Shown piece after piece: positions 35,032-42,254 of a DNA stretch of 42,254 nt. Location: the NCBI GenBank assembly GCA_903850335.1, contig CAINLJ010000171.1:1-42254 (forward strand). The letters run 5' to 3'. Origin of the DNA: an uncultured Bacteroidia bacterium (GTDB lineage Bacteria; Bacteroidota; Bacteroidia; Bacteroidales; Prolixibacteraceae). The translations under genes and the position numbers were made by a program. The notes beneath the pieces are model-generated. The model was not told where the DNA came from and made no database searches. It saw only the letters and a program-made list of their open reading frames with translations. Numbering within the stretch: position 1 is the stretch's first letter; each line of letters opens with the position of its first letter.

Positions 35032-36018
35032 TTAGCTATTTAGAGATTTCCAAATCAGGTCCTTTAATTCAATAAGCCCCCTTTCGGCGTAAGATGAGAA
35101 AAAAATATGTGGCAGGTCTTTCATCTCCCTGCTAATATCTCTCATCAGGGCATCATCAAGCAAGTCACTTTTTGAAATTGCAATAATGCGCTGTTTGTCC
35201 AGAAGATCAGGGTTAAACTGATTCAATTCATTTAACAATATCTGATATTCGTTAAAATGATTAGGGCTGTCAGCAGGAATTAAAAACAATAGTATAGAAT
35301 TTCTTTCAATATGGCGTAAAAATCTTAACCCCAATCCTTTACCTTCATGCGCTCCTTCGATTATTCCCGGGATATCTGCCATTATAAAGGATTGATTATC
35401 ACGGTATGATACGATTCCAAGATTTGGTACAAGGGTTGTAAAAGGGTAGTCGGCTATCTCTGGTTTTGCAGCGGACACTTTTGAAAGCAGGGTAGATTTT
35501 CCTGCATTTGGAAAACCTACAAGGCCAACATCAGCAAGAATTTTAAGTTCAAGAATTTTCCATCCTTCCTCAAAGTCTTCTCCAGGTTGTGCAAACCTTG
35601 GAGTTTGCATTGTAGGCGATTTAAAATGGGTATTGCCTAGTCCTCCGCGCCCCCCTTTTGCAAGAATAACAGTTTCACCGTCCGAATTAATCTCAAAAAG
35701 CACTTCTCCAGTTTCTGCATCTTTGGCAATGGTTCCAAGCGGAACATCGAGGTAGATATCTTCTCCGTCTTTTCCGGTACTACGCGATTTACCACCTGAA
35801 CCACCGTATTCGGCAATAATATGCTTTCTGTATTTCAAGTGAAGAAGAGTCCACATTTGTTTATTCCCACGCAGGATAATGTGACCCCCACGGCCGCCAT
35901 CACCACCATCCGGGCCTCCTTTGGGAGAAAATTTCTCCCGGCGGAAGTGCCTGGAACCGGGACCACCATGCCCTGAACGAACCATTATTTTCACGTAGTC
36001 GACAAAATTCGAATCCAT
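35032..36018 (-). CDS. obg: Obg/CgtA family GTPase
   Basis: A 328-residue ribosome-associated GTPase needed for 50S maturation and stress control. The Gly-rich Obg fold spans 1-158 ([33 protein letters not shown]). The G domain has G1 GFPNAGKST (168-176), switch FTT, G3 DIPG (D215) and a G4 of SKSD type. The C-terminal OCT domain found in some Firmicutes homologues is absent, as in most Bacteroidota. It lies 31 bp after adk in the hpt-adk-obg order. Confidence 0.96.
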   Translation of the reverse strand: MDSNFVDYVKIMVRSGHGGPGSRHFRREKFSPKGGPDGGDGGRGGHIILRGNKQMWTLLHLKYRKHIIAEYGGSGGKSRSTGKDGEDIYLDVPLGTIAKDAETGEVLFEINSDGETVILAKGGRGGLGNTHFKSPTMQTPRFAQPGEDFEEGWKILELKILADVGLVGFPNAGKSTLLSKVSAAKPEIADYPFTTLVPNLGIVSYRDNQSFIMADIPGIIEGAHEGKGLGLRFLRHIERNSILLFLIPADSPNHFNEYQILLNELNQFNPDLLDKQRIIAISKSDLLDDALMRDISREMKDLPHIFFSSYAERGLIELKDLIWKSLNS

Positions 36019-36049
36019 CTTAAAAACTTAAAATATCTGTATGAAAGAT

Positions 36050-36655
36050 TTATTTATGAGAATGGGAGATTATTGGTTTATCATAAATGGTCTTAACAAC
36101 AGAGGTTAAATTTTCAGTAATCTCCTCTATCGTTCCGACACCTGGTATTGGAAAGTATTTTCCCTGACTTTCATAATAATTTATGATCGGAAGTGTTTTT
36201 TCGTTGTACACATCGATACGGTGTTCGATTGTAGCGGCCTCAAGATCATCGCATCTTCCTGATGTCAACCCTCTCTTAAGCAAACGGTTCACTAACTCAC
36301 CCTTGTCGACAGCCAGACAAAGCATCACCGAGACCTTCGAATGGTGCTTCGTCAGTAGTTTGTCAAGCGCCTTTGCCTGGGCAACAGTGCGCGGAAAACC
36401 GTCGAAGATAAACCCGATGGTACATCTTGGTTTTTTTAAACGCGATTCGATCATCGAAATTACGATTTCATCGGAGACCAGTTCACCTTTATCAATGAGT
36501 TCCCCTGCTATGCGGCCAAGCTCAGTCTTGGCGGCGATTTCATGACGCAACAGATCACCGGTTGATAAATGAACTAAATTAAAAGTTTTGGCTAAAAGAA
36601 TTGCCTGAGTACCTTTGCCAGCGCCAGGTGGGCCAAACAGCACTAAATTAAGCAT
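36050..36655 (-). CDS. adk: adenylate kinase
   Basis: A 201-residue enzyme that interconverts 2 ADP with AMP and ATP. The P-loop is GPPGAGKGTQ (8-17), the AMP-binding STGDLLR and FDGFPRT segments are present, and the LID region (near RLLKRGLTSGRCDD) is the short type without zinc cysteines. That explains a length below the 214 residues of the long-LID form. It lies 10 bp after hpt and 31 bp before obg. Confidence 0.96.
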   Translation of the reverse strand: MLNLVLFGPPGAGKGTQAILLAKTFNLVHLSTGDLLRHEIAAKTELGRIAGELIDKGELVSDEIVISMIESRLKKPRCTIGFIFDGFPRTVAQAKALDKLLTKHHSKVSVMLCLAVDKGELVNRLLKRGLTSGRCDDLEAATIEHRIDVYNEKTLPIINYYESQGKYFPIPGVGTIEEITENLTSVVKTIYDKPIISHSHK

Positions 36656-36665
36656 TTGTATAGTA

Positions 36666-37220
36666 TTAATTCCTGAATTGTTCTTTTACCAGAGAGTAAA
36701 TATCTTTTAAATTGCGTCCTCTTCGATCATAATCAAGACCAAATCCAACAATAAAATCATTTGGGATTTCAAGTCCTACATAATCGAGCTTAATATTTAC
36801 TTTAAGAGCCTGAGGTTTGAAAAGCAGGGTAGCTACCTTTACCTCCCGGGCTCCCTTTGAAAGAAGCTGATCAAATACCTCTTTTATTGTATGGCCCGAA
36901 TCTACAATATCCTCAATAATCACAACTGTTCGTCCGGTAATCACCTCATTTAATCCAATCAATTCCTTAATTTCTCCTGTGGAGTTGATTCCTGAATACG
37001 ACGATAGTTTTAAGAATGATATTTCTGCATCAGTGAGTTCTACCTCCTTCATTAATTCAGACGCAAACATGAAAGCACCATTTAGTATACAGATGAAGAG
37101 AGTCTCCTTACCTTCGAGGTCTGCCTTCATTTTTTCGGCCATCTCCTTGATAACCTGCTGAATTTGGGAATTGGGTATTGAGATCTCAAACTCCTCATCC
37201 CAAAGCTTAATGCGTTTCAT
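36666..37220 (-). CDS. hpt: hypoxanthine phosphoribosyltransferase
   Basis: A 184-residue purine-salvage enzyme. The frame is open from 37283, but the ATG at 37220 begins the conserved MKRIKLWDEEFEISI, and the added 21 residues do not look like the family, so the later start is chosen. The PRPP-binding loop VVIIEDIVDSGHT and the purine-specificity segment near DFIVGFGLDYDRRGRNL are present. It is the first gene of the hpt-adk-obg operon, divergent from purE across 236 bp. That gap carries the purE -7 box; I see no clear box for hpt. Confidence 0.95.
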   Translation of the reverse strand: MKRIKLWDEEFEISIPNSQIQQVIKEMAEKMKADLEGKETLFICILNGAFMFASELMKEVELTDAEISFLKLSSYSGINSTGEIKELIGLNEVITGRTVVIIEDIVDSGHTIKEVFDQLLSKGAREVKVATLLFKPQALKVNIKLDYVGLEIPNDFIVGFGLDYDRRGRNLKDIYSLVKEQFRN

Positions 37221-37394
37221 CGTCTCTTTTTTTATCCCTGAAAAGGAAATTTCTACTTTTTTAATAAAATATTTATACTTCAACCATGCGAATGAGGTCC
37301 GAATTAAGCTCGTAAAGATAGGGAATCTTTTTTCTACATCATTAAATTAACTTATGCCGATCGGTTTATTGACGCCAATTGTGTAAAAAAAGCT

Positions 37395-37402
37395 TAATTT
37401 TG
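37395..37402 (+). promoter_or_regulatory. -7 box for purE
   Basis: TAATTTTG matches TAnnTTTG exactly, 54 bp before the purE ATG. A partial -33 (ATTG at 37368-37371) is spaced a little too far at 23 nt. Confidence 0.45.
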
Positions 37403-37456
37403 TTCTGTAAAAGTAGGAAAAATATAGTAACATAAAAACATTATTTATTAACAAAT

Positions 37457-37963
37457 ATGAACCCAAAAGTAAGCATAATTATGGGAAGCACATCTGATCT
37501 TCCAGTAATGGAAGGTGCTGCCCGGATCCTGAATGATTTTGAGATACCCTTTGAAATGAACGCTTTATCCGCTCACCGTACACCTGAGGAAGTGGAGAAA
37601 TTTGCCAAAGGAGCCTACAACAGGGGAATTAAGGTAATTATTGCTGCTGCTGGTATGGCAGCCCACTTGCCGGGAGTAATCGCCTCAATGACACCACTAC
37701 CTGTCATCGGTGTCCCGATTAAGGCCAGCCTCGAGGGCATGGATGCTATTCTCGCAATACTACAGATGCCTCCGGGAATCCCTGTGGCGACTGTTGCACT
37801 CAACGGATCTGGTAACGCGGCAATTCTTGCTGCTCAGATTATCGCTTCAGGTGACCAGAAAGTAATGGATAAATTGATTGAATTTAAGGAGAGACTCAAG
37901 ACCAAAATAGTTGAGGCTAATGCCGAATTGTCGAAGGTGAAATTTCCATATAAAACAAACTGA
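37457..37963 (+). CDS. purE: N5-carboxyaminoimidazole ribonucleotide mutase
   Basis: A 168-residue class I PurE, which moves the carboxyl group of N5-CAIR to make CAIR in purine synthesis. Conserved IIMGSTSDLPVM (8-19), NALSAHRTPE with the active-site histidine, and AAGMAAHLPGVIAS are all present, and length is normal. It has no adjacent purK, so the partner must be elsewhere. A GC-containing hairpin follows the stop. Confidence 0.96.
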   Translation: MNPKVSIIMGSTSDLPVMEGAARILNDFEIPFEMNALSAHRTPEEVEKFAKGAYNRGIKVIIAAAGMAAHLPGVIASMTPLPVIGVPIKASLEGMDAILAILQMPPGIPVATVALNGSGNAAILAAQIIASGDQKVMDKLIEFKERLKTKIVEANAELSKVKFPYKTN

Positions 37964-37999
37964 AAAAAGCCGTTTATTCGTTAATTTTTTGTAAATTGT

Positions 38000-38025
38000 A
38001 GGAGGTGATTAAACGATGACCTCCT
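38000..38025 (+). terminator. probable terminator after purE
   Basis: AGGAGGT (38000-38006) pairs with ACCTCCT (38019-38025) around a 12-nt loop, followed by CTTTGTTT. The T run is short, so termination may be partial. The left arm also imitates a Shine-Dalgarno, but no open frame follows it. Confidence 0.5.
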
Positions 38026-38099
38026 CTTTGTTTCCAGAGGATTCCTGATCCGGAATTCTTATCTAAAGAAGACCTTGCCGCTTAGTTTACCTGAATCGG

Positions 38100-40208
38100 A
38101 TGAAGAAAGGTAAATTAGAATCTGCTCTTCTAACCCTCAGGCTTATATTTGTTGCTTATTTAAAGGGTTTTTATCAATATATTTTATTGCTTATTCTTAT
38201 ATGCACGTCTTCTGCCGGTTTTGCTCAGATTACCGACGGTCAGAGAGATAGCAAAATGGAAGAGGTTATCGAATCGGTTGCGGAATCCGACGAAAGTGAT
38301 ATCGATAACTCTGTGATGCTCGAGACTATGACAGAAAATGCAGAGCATCCTGTTTCCATTAATCTGGCTTCAGAGGATGATTTAAACCGTTTAAACCTGC
38401 TGGATTTTAATCAGATCCATAACCTTCTTGAGTATAGAAAGAAATACGGATATCTCATTTCAGCCTTTGAATTAAGTGTAATCGAAGGTTTTACGCCTGA
38501 AGTTGTAACGTCATTAACCCCATTTATTAACTATGAATTGCCCTCAGATTCAATAGCCAACTCCGGAAAAATACTGAGAAACAGTTTAATCACAAGAATG
38601 AAGGCTTCCTTTCCCCAACCTAAAGGGTATCGCTCATCCTCTGCAAATAAAGGTGCTACCTATCCTGGGTTACCATTTTCGGCTTATAGCCGCTATCGAT
38701 TTGAAATGCCGGGAAATTATGAGGTAGGACTTGTCATGGATCATGATGCCGGTGAAAAATTTCTTAGTGGCAATAATAAGACTGGCTTTGACTATTATTC
38801 CGGATTTATCTCTTTCAAAAGAAAGGGTTTTCTTCGGCAATTGACTATCGGTGATTTTCTTCTAAAAGTCGGACAAGGTGTCAGTTTTGGAGGTGGTTCA
38901 GGCCTCGGAAAATCTGCTAATACTATGGGGATTTTGAAGTTCGGTCAGACTTTAAAGCCCTATACCTCGTCAGATGAAAATCGTTTTTTCAGGGGTGCAT
39001 CTGCAGTTCTTGCTCATGGACCATTAACATTTGTTGTTTTCTATTCCAATAAGAACAGAGATGCAAATATTCTTACAGATAGTAAAACCGGGGACAAATA
39101 TTTCAGCTCACTTCAAACTTCAGGTTATCACCGTACATTATCCGAAATTGAAGATAAGCGGAGTATAAACGAACAATTGGGTGGAGGATATGGAGAAGTA
39201 AGATTTGATCGGTTTAAAATAGGAGGATTAATCGTGTTTCAGCAGTTTAGTCTCCCAATGGCTACAGGGTCATCTGCCTATAAGCAAAAAAGTTTTGCAG
39301 GGAGAAATAACCTTAATCTAGGTATTGAGTATCAGCTTGCATTGTCTCATATTCAGTGCTTTGGTGAAGCAGGAATGTCAAAAAACGGAAGGGTAGGAGG
39401 TGTTCAGGGCATCGTATGGCATACTACCCCACAATTAAGCCTGTCTGCATATTTTCGTTTTTTCGATCCGGGCTTTCATGCATTTTACGGAAGTTCGCTT
39501 TCAGAAAGTTCAGGCAATCGGAATGAGACAGGACTCTACATAGGACTGCTGTTTTGTCCTTTTCCAAAAATAAAGATTTTCGGATATGCTGATGTTTACC
39601 ATTTCCCCATGTTAACCTACAGTACAACAGCACCTGTCAGCGGCAGTGACTTTATGGTACAGTCGGATATTACCTTTACGAGGAAGTTTACACTTTCATT
39701 AAAAGGGAAATACGAATCGAAGCCGCAAAAAACAACAGTCTCAAAAGGAGTTACAGCAGATACCGATGAAAGGTTAACAAAGCTAAGAATTCAGTCAGAT
39801 TTTAATATCAGTCAGAAATTAGCATTGCACAACCGGTTTGAATATGCAGGATACAATTTTAATCAGATTCACGAAATAGGCTTTCTTGCATTTCAGGATA
39901 TCATTTATTCACCATGGAAGAAATTAAAATTCTGGCTGCGATACGCCTGGTTTAATACAGATGGATACAATTCAAGAATATACTGCTATGAAAATGACCT
40001 GCTCTATAGTTTTTCTATCCCGGAGTTTCATGGAAGTGGCAGTCGGTTATACATAAATTTAAGATGGAGCCCTTCATCAAGGATAACGACCTACCTTAAA
40101 GTGGGCTATACATTACACAATGGAGTATCATCGTGGGGATCGGGAAACGACATAACAGATGGTAATCAGCGCTTCGAAGTAAGGGGACTATTAAATTGGC
40201 GTTTTTAA
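38100..40208 (+). CDS. helix-hairpin-helix (ComEA-like) domain fused to an outer-membrane beta-barrel
   Basis: A 702-residue exported protein. After a long signal (about 1-43, ending TSSAGFAQ) and an acidic linker, a ComEA-type helix-hairpin-helix pair occurs at about 83-145 (SINLASEDDLNRLNLLDF, then EDDLN-like turns and LSVIEGFTPEVVTSL). The remaining ~550 residues are alternating aromatic/hydrophobic strands that end FEVRGLLNWRF, with the C-terminal aromatic of outer-membrane barrels. I do not recognise a characterised homologue. HhH modules bind DNA backbone or mediate protein contact; on a barrel facing the periplasm this could link to DNA uptake or to cell-wall anchoring. It follows purE by 136 bp in its own unit. 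Confidence 0.75.
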   Translation: MKKGKLESALLTLRLIFVAYLKGFYQYILLLILICTSSAGFAQITDGQRDSKMEEVIESVAESDESDIDNSVMLETMTENAEHPVSINLASEDDLNRLNLLDFNQIHNLLEYRKKYGYLISAFELSVIEGFTPEVVTSLTPFINYELPSDSIANSGKILRNSLITRMKASFPQPKGYRSSSANKGATYPGLPFSAYSRYRFEMPGNYEVGLVMDHDAGEKFLSGNNKTGFDYYSGFISFKRKGFLRQLTIGDFLLKVGQGVSFGGGSGLGKSANTMGILKFGQTLKPYTSSDENRFFRGASAVLAHGPLTFVVFYSNKNRDANILTDSKTGDKYFSSLQTSGYHRTLSEIEDKRSINEQLGGGYGEVRFDRFKIGGLIVFQQFSLPMATGSSAYKQKSFAGRNNLNLGIEYQLALSHIQCFGEAGMSKNGRVGGVQGIVWHTTPQLSLSAYFRFFDPGFHAFYGSSLSESSGNRNETGLYIGLLFCPFPKIKIFGYADVYHFPMLTYSTTAPVSGSDFMVQSDITFTRKFTLSLKGKYESKPQKTTVSKGVTADTDERLTKLRIQSDFNISQKLALHNRFEYAGYNFNQIHEIGFLAFQDIIYSPWKKLKFWLRYAWFNTDGYNSRIYCYENDLLYSFSIPEFHGSGSRLYINLRWSPSSRITTYLKVGYTLHNGVSSWGSGNDITDGNQRFEVRGLLNWRF

Positions 40209-40308
40209 CCAAAGAAGTAATTATATTTTTAAATACCTGTTATTTAGAATGTTAGTTTATTTTTTTACTCAAAGCCAAGATTTTTCAACAGATATTCATC
40301 CGAACCGC

Positions 40309-40324
40309 TATTTTTGTACATTTG
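40309..40324 (+). promoter_or_regulatory. two abutting -7 boxes before the acyltransferase gene
   Basis: TATTTTTG (40309-40316) is followed directly by TACATTTG (40317-40324); both match TAnnTTTG. The ATG is at 40360. Clear -33 elements are not seen for either, so which one is used is open. Confidence 0.45.
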
Positions 40325-40359
40325 TTTTGATCTACTAATCACTAAAAACCACAAAAGTT

Positions 40360-41526
40360 ATGCCGGCTGTGAGCGATTTCGATGAAATTAGACCTTACCG
40401 TGATGAGGAAGTTCCTGAAATCATGAACAGATTATTGGAGGACCAGGTCTTTGCCAGAGTTCTGAAGAATGTTTTTGTCGATGAATCCAAGATTCAGGAG
40501 ATCAGGGATGCTATGATGCAGACAAAAAATGTCGATTCTTTCCAGTTAACATTCATGGTTCCCTTCCTTGAACGGATTATTAGTTCCAGTATCAGTCAGA
40601 TGACAGTAGGAGGACTTGAAAACCTTGAAAAAGATAAAAGTTATCTTTTTATTTCAAATCATCGGGATATTGTTCTTGATTCTGCATTACTTAATGTTGA
40701 GATTTACAAGAATGGCTATAAGACAACTGAAATTGCGATCGGAAGTAATTTGCTTGTATATCAATGGATTGAAGATGTGTCTCGTATAAACAGGTCATTT
40801 ATTGTAAAACGTAACATACCTGTTCGTCAGATGCTCCAGTCCTCACACCTTCTTTCTGAATATATCCGTCATACCGTTACAACAAACGGTAATTCCATCT
40901 GGATTGCACAGCGCGAGGGACGTTCAAAGGATGGTCTGGATCAGACATCACCAGCATTACTTAAGATGCTCAATATTTCGAATAAGCGGAAGTTTGTTAG
41001 AGGGTTTCAGGAATTGTCGATTGTTCCAATGTCAATATCATATGAAATAGAACCCTGCGGTAATGAAAAAGTAGCTGAACTTCTAAAACGCCAGGCAGAT
41101 CCTGATTTTCGAAAGACAGAAAAAGATGACCTTCTGAGCATGGTAAGTGGCCTTAAAAACCAAAAAGGGAGGGTTCACATCCAATTTGGAACACCCATTG
41201 ACCGCACTGCACTGAAGAGTATCTCTAAAGAAGGAAACATCAACGACAGATTAAAAAGACTCGCTGAGTATATTGATGTAGCAATCTATACTAACTACAG
41301 GCTTTCTCCCAACAATTATATCGCCTACGATCTTTACTACGATTGCAATACCTATATAGATAAATATACTTTGGATGAGCAAAAGGCATTTATCGAACTA
41401 ACTCATCAACGACTTAAGCTTGTTGATGAAGACAGGAAAGAGGCAATGGAACTATGGCTGAAAATGTATGCCACACCTGTCTACAGTTATGAAAATTGTT
41501 TGCGACCCCCTCAAAGTGAGATTTGA
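40360..41526 (+). CDS. PlsC-like glycerolipid acyltransferase
   Basis: A 388-residue acyltransferase with the LPLAT fold. The first catalytic block reads SNHRDIVLDSALL (about 104-116): the catalytic His and Asp are separated by five residues where the PlsC/PlsB motif HX4D has four, though an extra D in the second place may serve. The third block, IAQREGRSKDG, matches the phosphate-binding EGxRS motif. There is no obvious transmembrane helix, so it is soluble or peripheral. The likely reaction is acyl transfer to glycerol-3-phosphate or its lyso form in phospholipid synthesis. It overlaps the following HAD gene. Confidence 0.82.
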   Translation: MPAVSDFDEIRPYRDEEVPEIMNRLLEDQVFARVLKNVFVDESKIQEIRDAMMQTKNVDSFQLTFMVPFLERIISSSISQMTVGGLENLEKDKSYLFISNHRDIVLDSALLNVEIYKNGYKTTEIAIGSNLLVYQWIEDVSRINRSFIVKRNIPVRQMLQSSHLLSEYIRHTVTTNGNSIWIAQREGRSKDGLDQTSPALLKMLNISNKRKFVRGFQELSIVPMSISYEIEPCGNEKVAELLKRQADPDFRKTEKDDLLSMVSGLKNQKGRVHIQFGTPIDRTALKSISKEGNINDRLKRLAEYIDVAIYTNYRLSPNNYIAYDLYYDCNTYIDKYTLDEQKAFIELTHQRLKLVDEDRKEAMELWLKMYATPVYSYENCLRPPQSEI

Positions 41527-42145
41527 TTCAATCATTTGGGACTGGAATGGCACCTTGCTTGATGATGTTGAAATTGCGATCTCTATTATAAATAAGTTGT
41601 TGTTAAACAGGGGCCTAAACCCAATTGACAGGCGTAGGTACCTCGACGTTTTCACATTCCCTGTTCGTGAATATTATCTGAAGATTGGATTTGATTTGGA
41701 GAAGGAACCTTTTGAAATACCTGCATCTCAATTTATTAGTGCATATAACGTGGCATTGGAATCATGTTGTTTGCACCATAATGCAGGCAAGGTACTTTCC
41801 GGGATAAAAGTCGCGGGTTTCCGTCAGTTTATTCTTTCAGCCATGGAACAAAAGCAGCTTGAAAAATCAGTATTTGAATTTGGAATTGCAGACTTCTTTG
41901 AAGACTTGCGAGGTTTAGATAACCATTATGCCAGTTCGAAGGTAGAAAATGGAAAGCTTTTGCTTGAAGAAAAAGGATTAAATCCGGAGCATACCCTTTT
42001 GGTTGGAGACACAATCCATGATTTTGAAGTTGCAAAAGCAATTGGTTGCAGCTGTATCCTCATTGCTCATGGTCATCAATCGAAAGCACGACTGGTCTCG
42101 ACAGGTGCAAACGTATTGGATAATCTTTCGGAGTTAGGTTTTTAA
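41489..42145 (+). CDS. HAD-superfamily phosphatase (phosphoglycolate-phosphatase-like)
   Basis: A ~218-residue hydrolase with HAD motif I DWNGTLLDD, motif II near ILSAMEQ, a lysine (KVENGKLL) and motif IV GDTIHDFEVAKAIG. The cap is a helical C1 type, close to Gph/PpaX-like enzymes, but the usual DxDGT reads DWNGT. The start is uncertain. The ATG at 41489 gives a 38-bp overlap with the acyltransferase gene, while a GTG at 41516 gives an 11-bp overlap and begins right at the conserved strand. Coupled translation with the acyltransferase is likely. The substrate is not predictable. Confidence 0.88.
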   Translation: MKIVCDPLKVRFDSIIWDWNGTLLDDVEIAISIINKLLLNRGLNPIDRRRYLDVFTFPVREYYLKIGFDLEKEPFEIPASQFISAYNVALESCCLHHNAGKVLSGIKVAGFRQFILSAMEQKQLEKSVFEFGIADFFEDLRGLDNHYASSKVENGKLLLEEKGLNPEHTLLVGDTIHDFEVAKAIGCSCILIAHGHQSKARLVSTGANVLDNLSELGF

Positions 42146-42189
42146 CTACATAATTACTTTAATATATTTTTTCCCAAACCCTACTGGTT

Positions 42190-42254
42190 CAGCCCGCTCC
42201 GGGGCTGTGGCCAATTCCGCATCACCACCCCCGGTTCCGTTTCACTTCACCGGG
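42190..42254. repeat. GC-rich hairpin block at window edge
   Basis: Two stems are readable: CAGCCC/GGGCTG (42190-42207) and CCCGGT/ACCGGG (42230-42254, possibly longer past the edge). The stretch is much richer in GC than its surroundings and holds no open frame. A REP-like or other dispersed repeat is one explanation; a strong terminator is another. Confidence 0.4.

Overview
The window looks like a chromosomal segment of a Bacteroidota organism, most likely class Bacteroidia in a Marinilabiliales/Prolixibacteraceae-like lineage. That placement is inference from gene content and not a database match. The clues are moderately low GC, a type III glutamine synthetase, a LytS/LytTR two-component pair, a TonB-dependent receptor with a carboxypeptidase-like N-terminal domain, the hpt-adk-obg gene order, and several upstream regions carrying the Bacteroidota -7 hexamer-like box TAnnTTTG. 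I saw no tRNA, rRNA, CRISPR array or intact insertion sequence. No gap between genes is longer than about 300 bp.

Region 1 (1-1275) is the 3' part of a GH30 glycoside hydrolase that runs in from the left edge.

Region 2 (1372-12432, all minus strand) is the most distinctive part. Ten genes are packed with gaps of 6-45 bp or with overlaps, behind one good promoter at about 12465-12496. In transcription order they are: a Spy/CpxP-like periplasmic protein, a DUF1566 (Lcl_C) twin-domain lipoprotein, a multicopper oxidase lipoprotein, a MORN-repeat lipoprotein, a SCO1-type copper/thioredoxin-fold lipoprotein, an exported polysaccharide deacetylase, a TonB-dependent receptor, a GT-C-like polytopic membrane protein, a LytS-type histidine kinase and a LytTR response regulator. 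Nearly every product is exported or membrane-bound. I know of no described system with this composition; it reads as a copper-dependent envelope or surface-oxidation module with its own sensing circuit.

Region 3 (12645-13187) is a decayed Rpn/PD-(D/E)XK transposase-like nuclease gene.

Region 4 (13208-18969) is a nitric-oxide defence island: ric (di-iron repair protein), a hemerythrin-like protein, quinol-type NO reductase and a PepSY membrane protein on the minus strand, with a divergent NsrR-like Rrf2 regulator. A 36-bp palindrome lies between ric and the regulator and overlaps the -33 elements of both predicted promoters.

Region 5 (19148-29825) holds a large TPR/PAS hybrid histidine kinase. 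It converges, across a bidirectional terminator, on a heavy-metal RND efflux set (permease, adaptor, outer-membrane factor), with an OprB-like porin gene upstream.

Region 6 (30089-42145) is mostly housekeeping: an M20 peptidase, glnN, a half-length DUF1456 protein, a PAP2 phosphatase, obg, adk, hpt, purE, an unusual helix-hairpin-helix/outer-membrane-barrel protein, a PlsC-like acyltransferase and an overlapping HAD phosphatase. The last 65 bp are GC-rich and hairpin-forming and may be the edge of a dispersed repeat.
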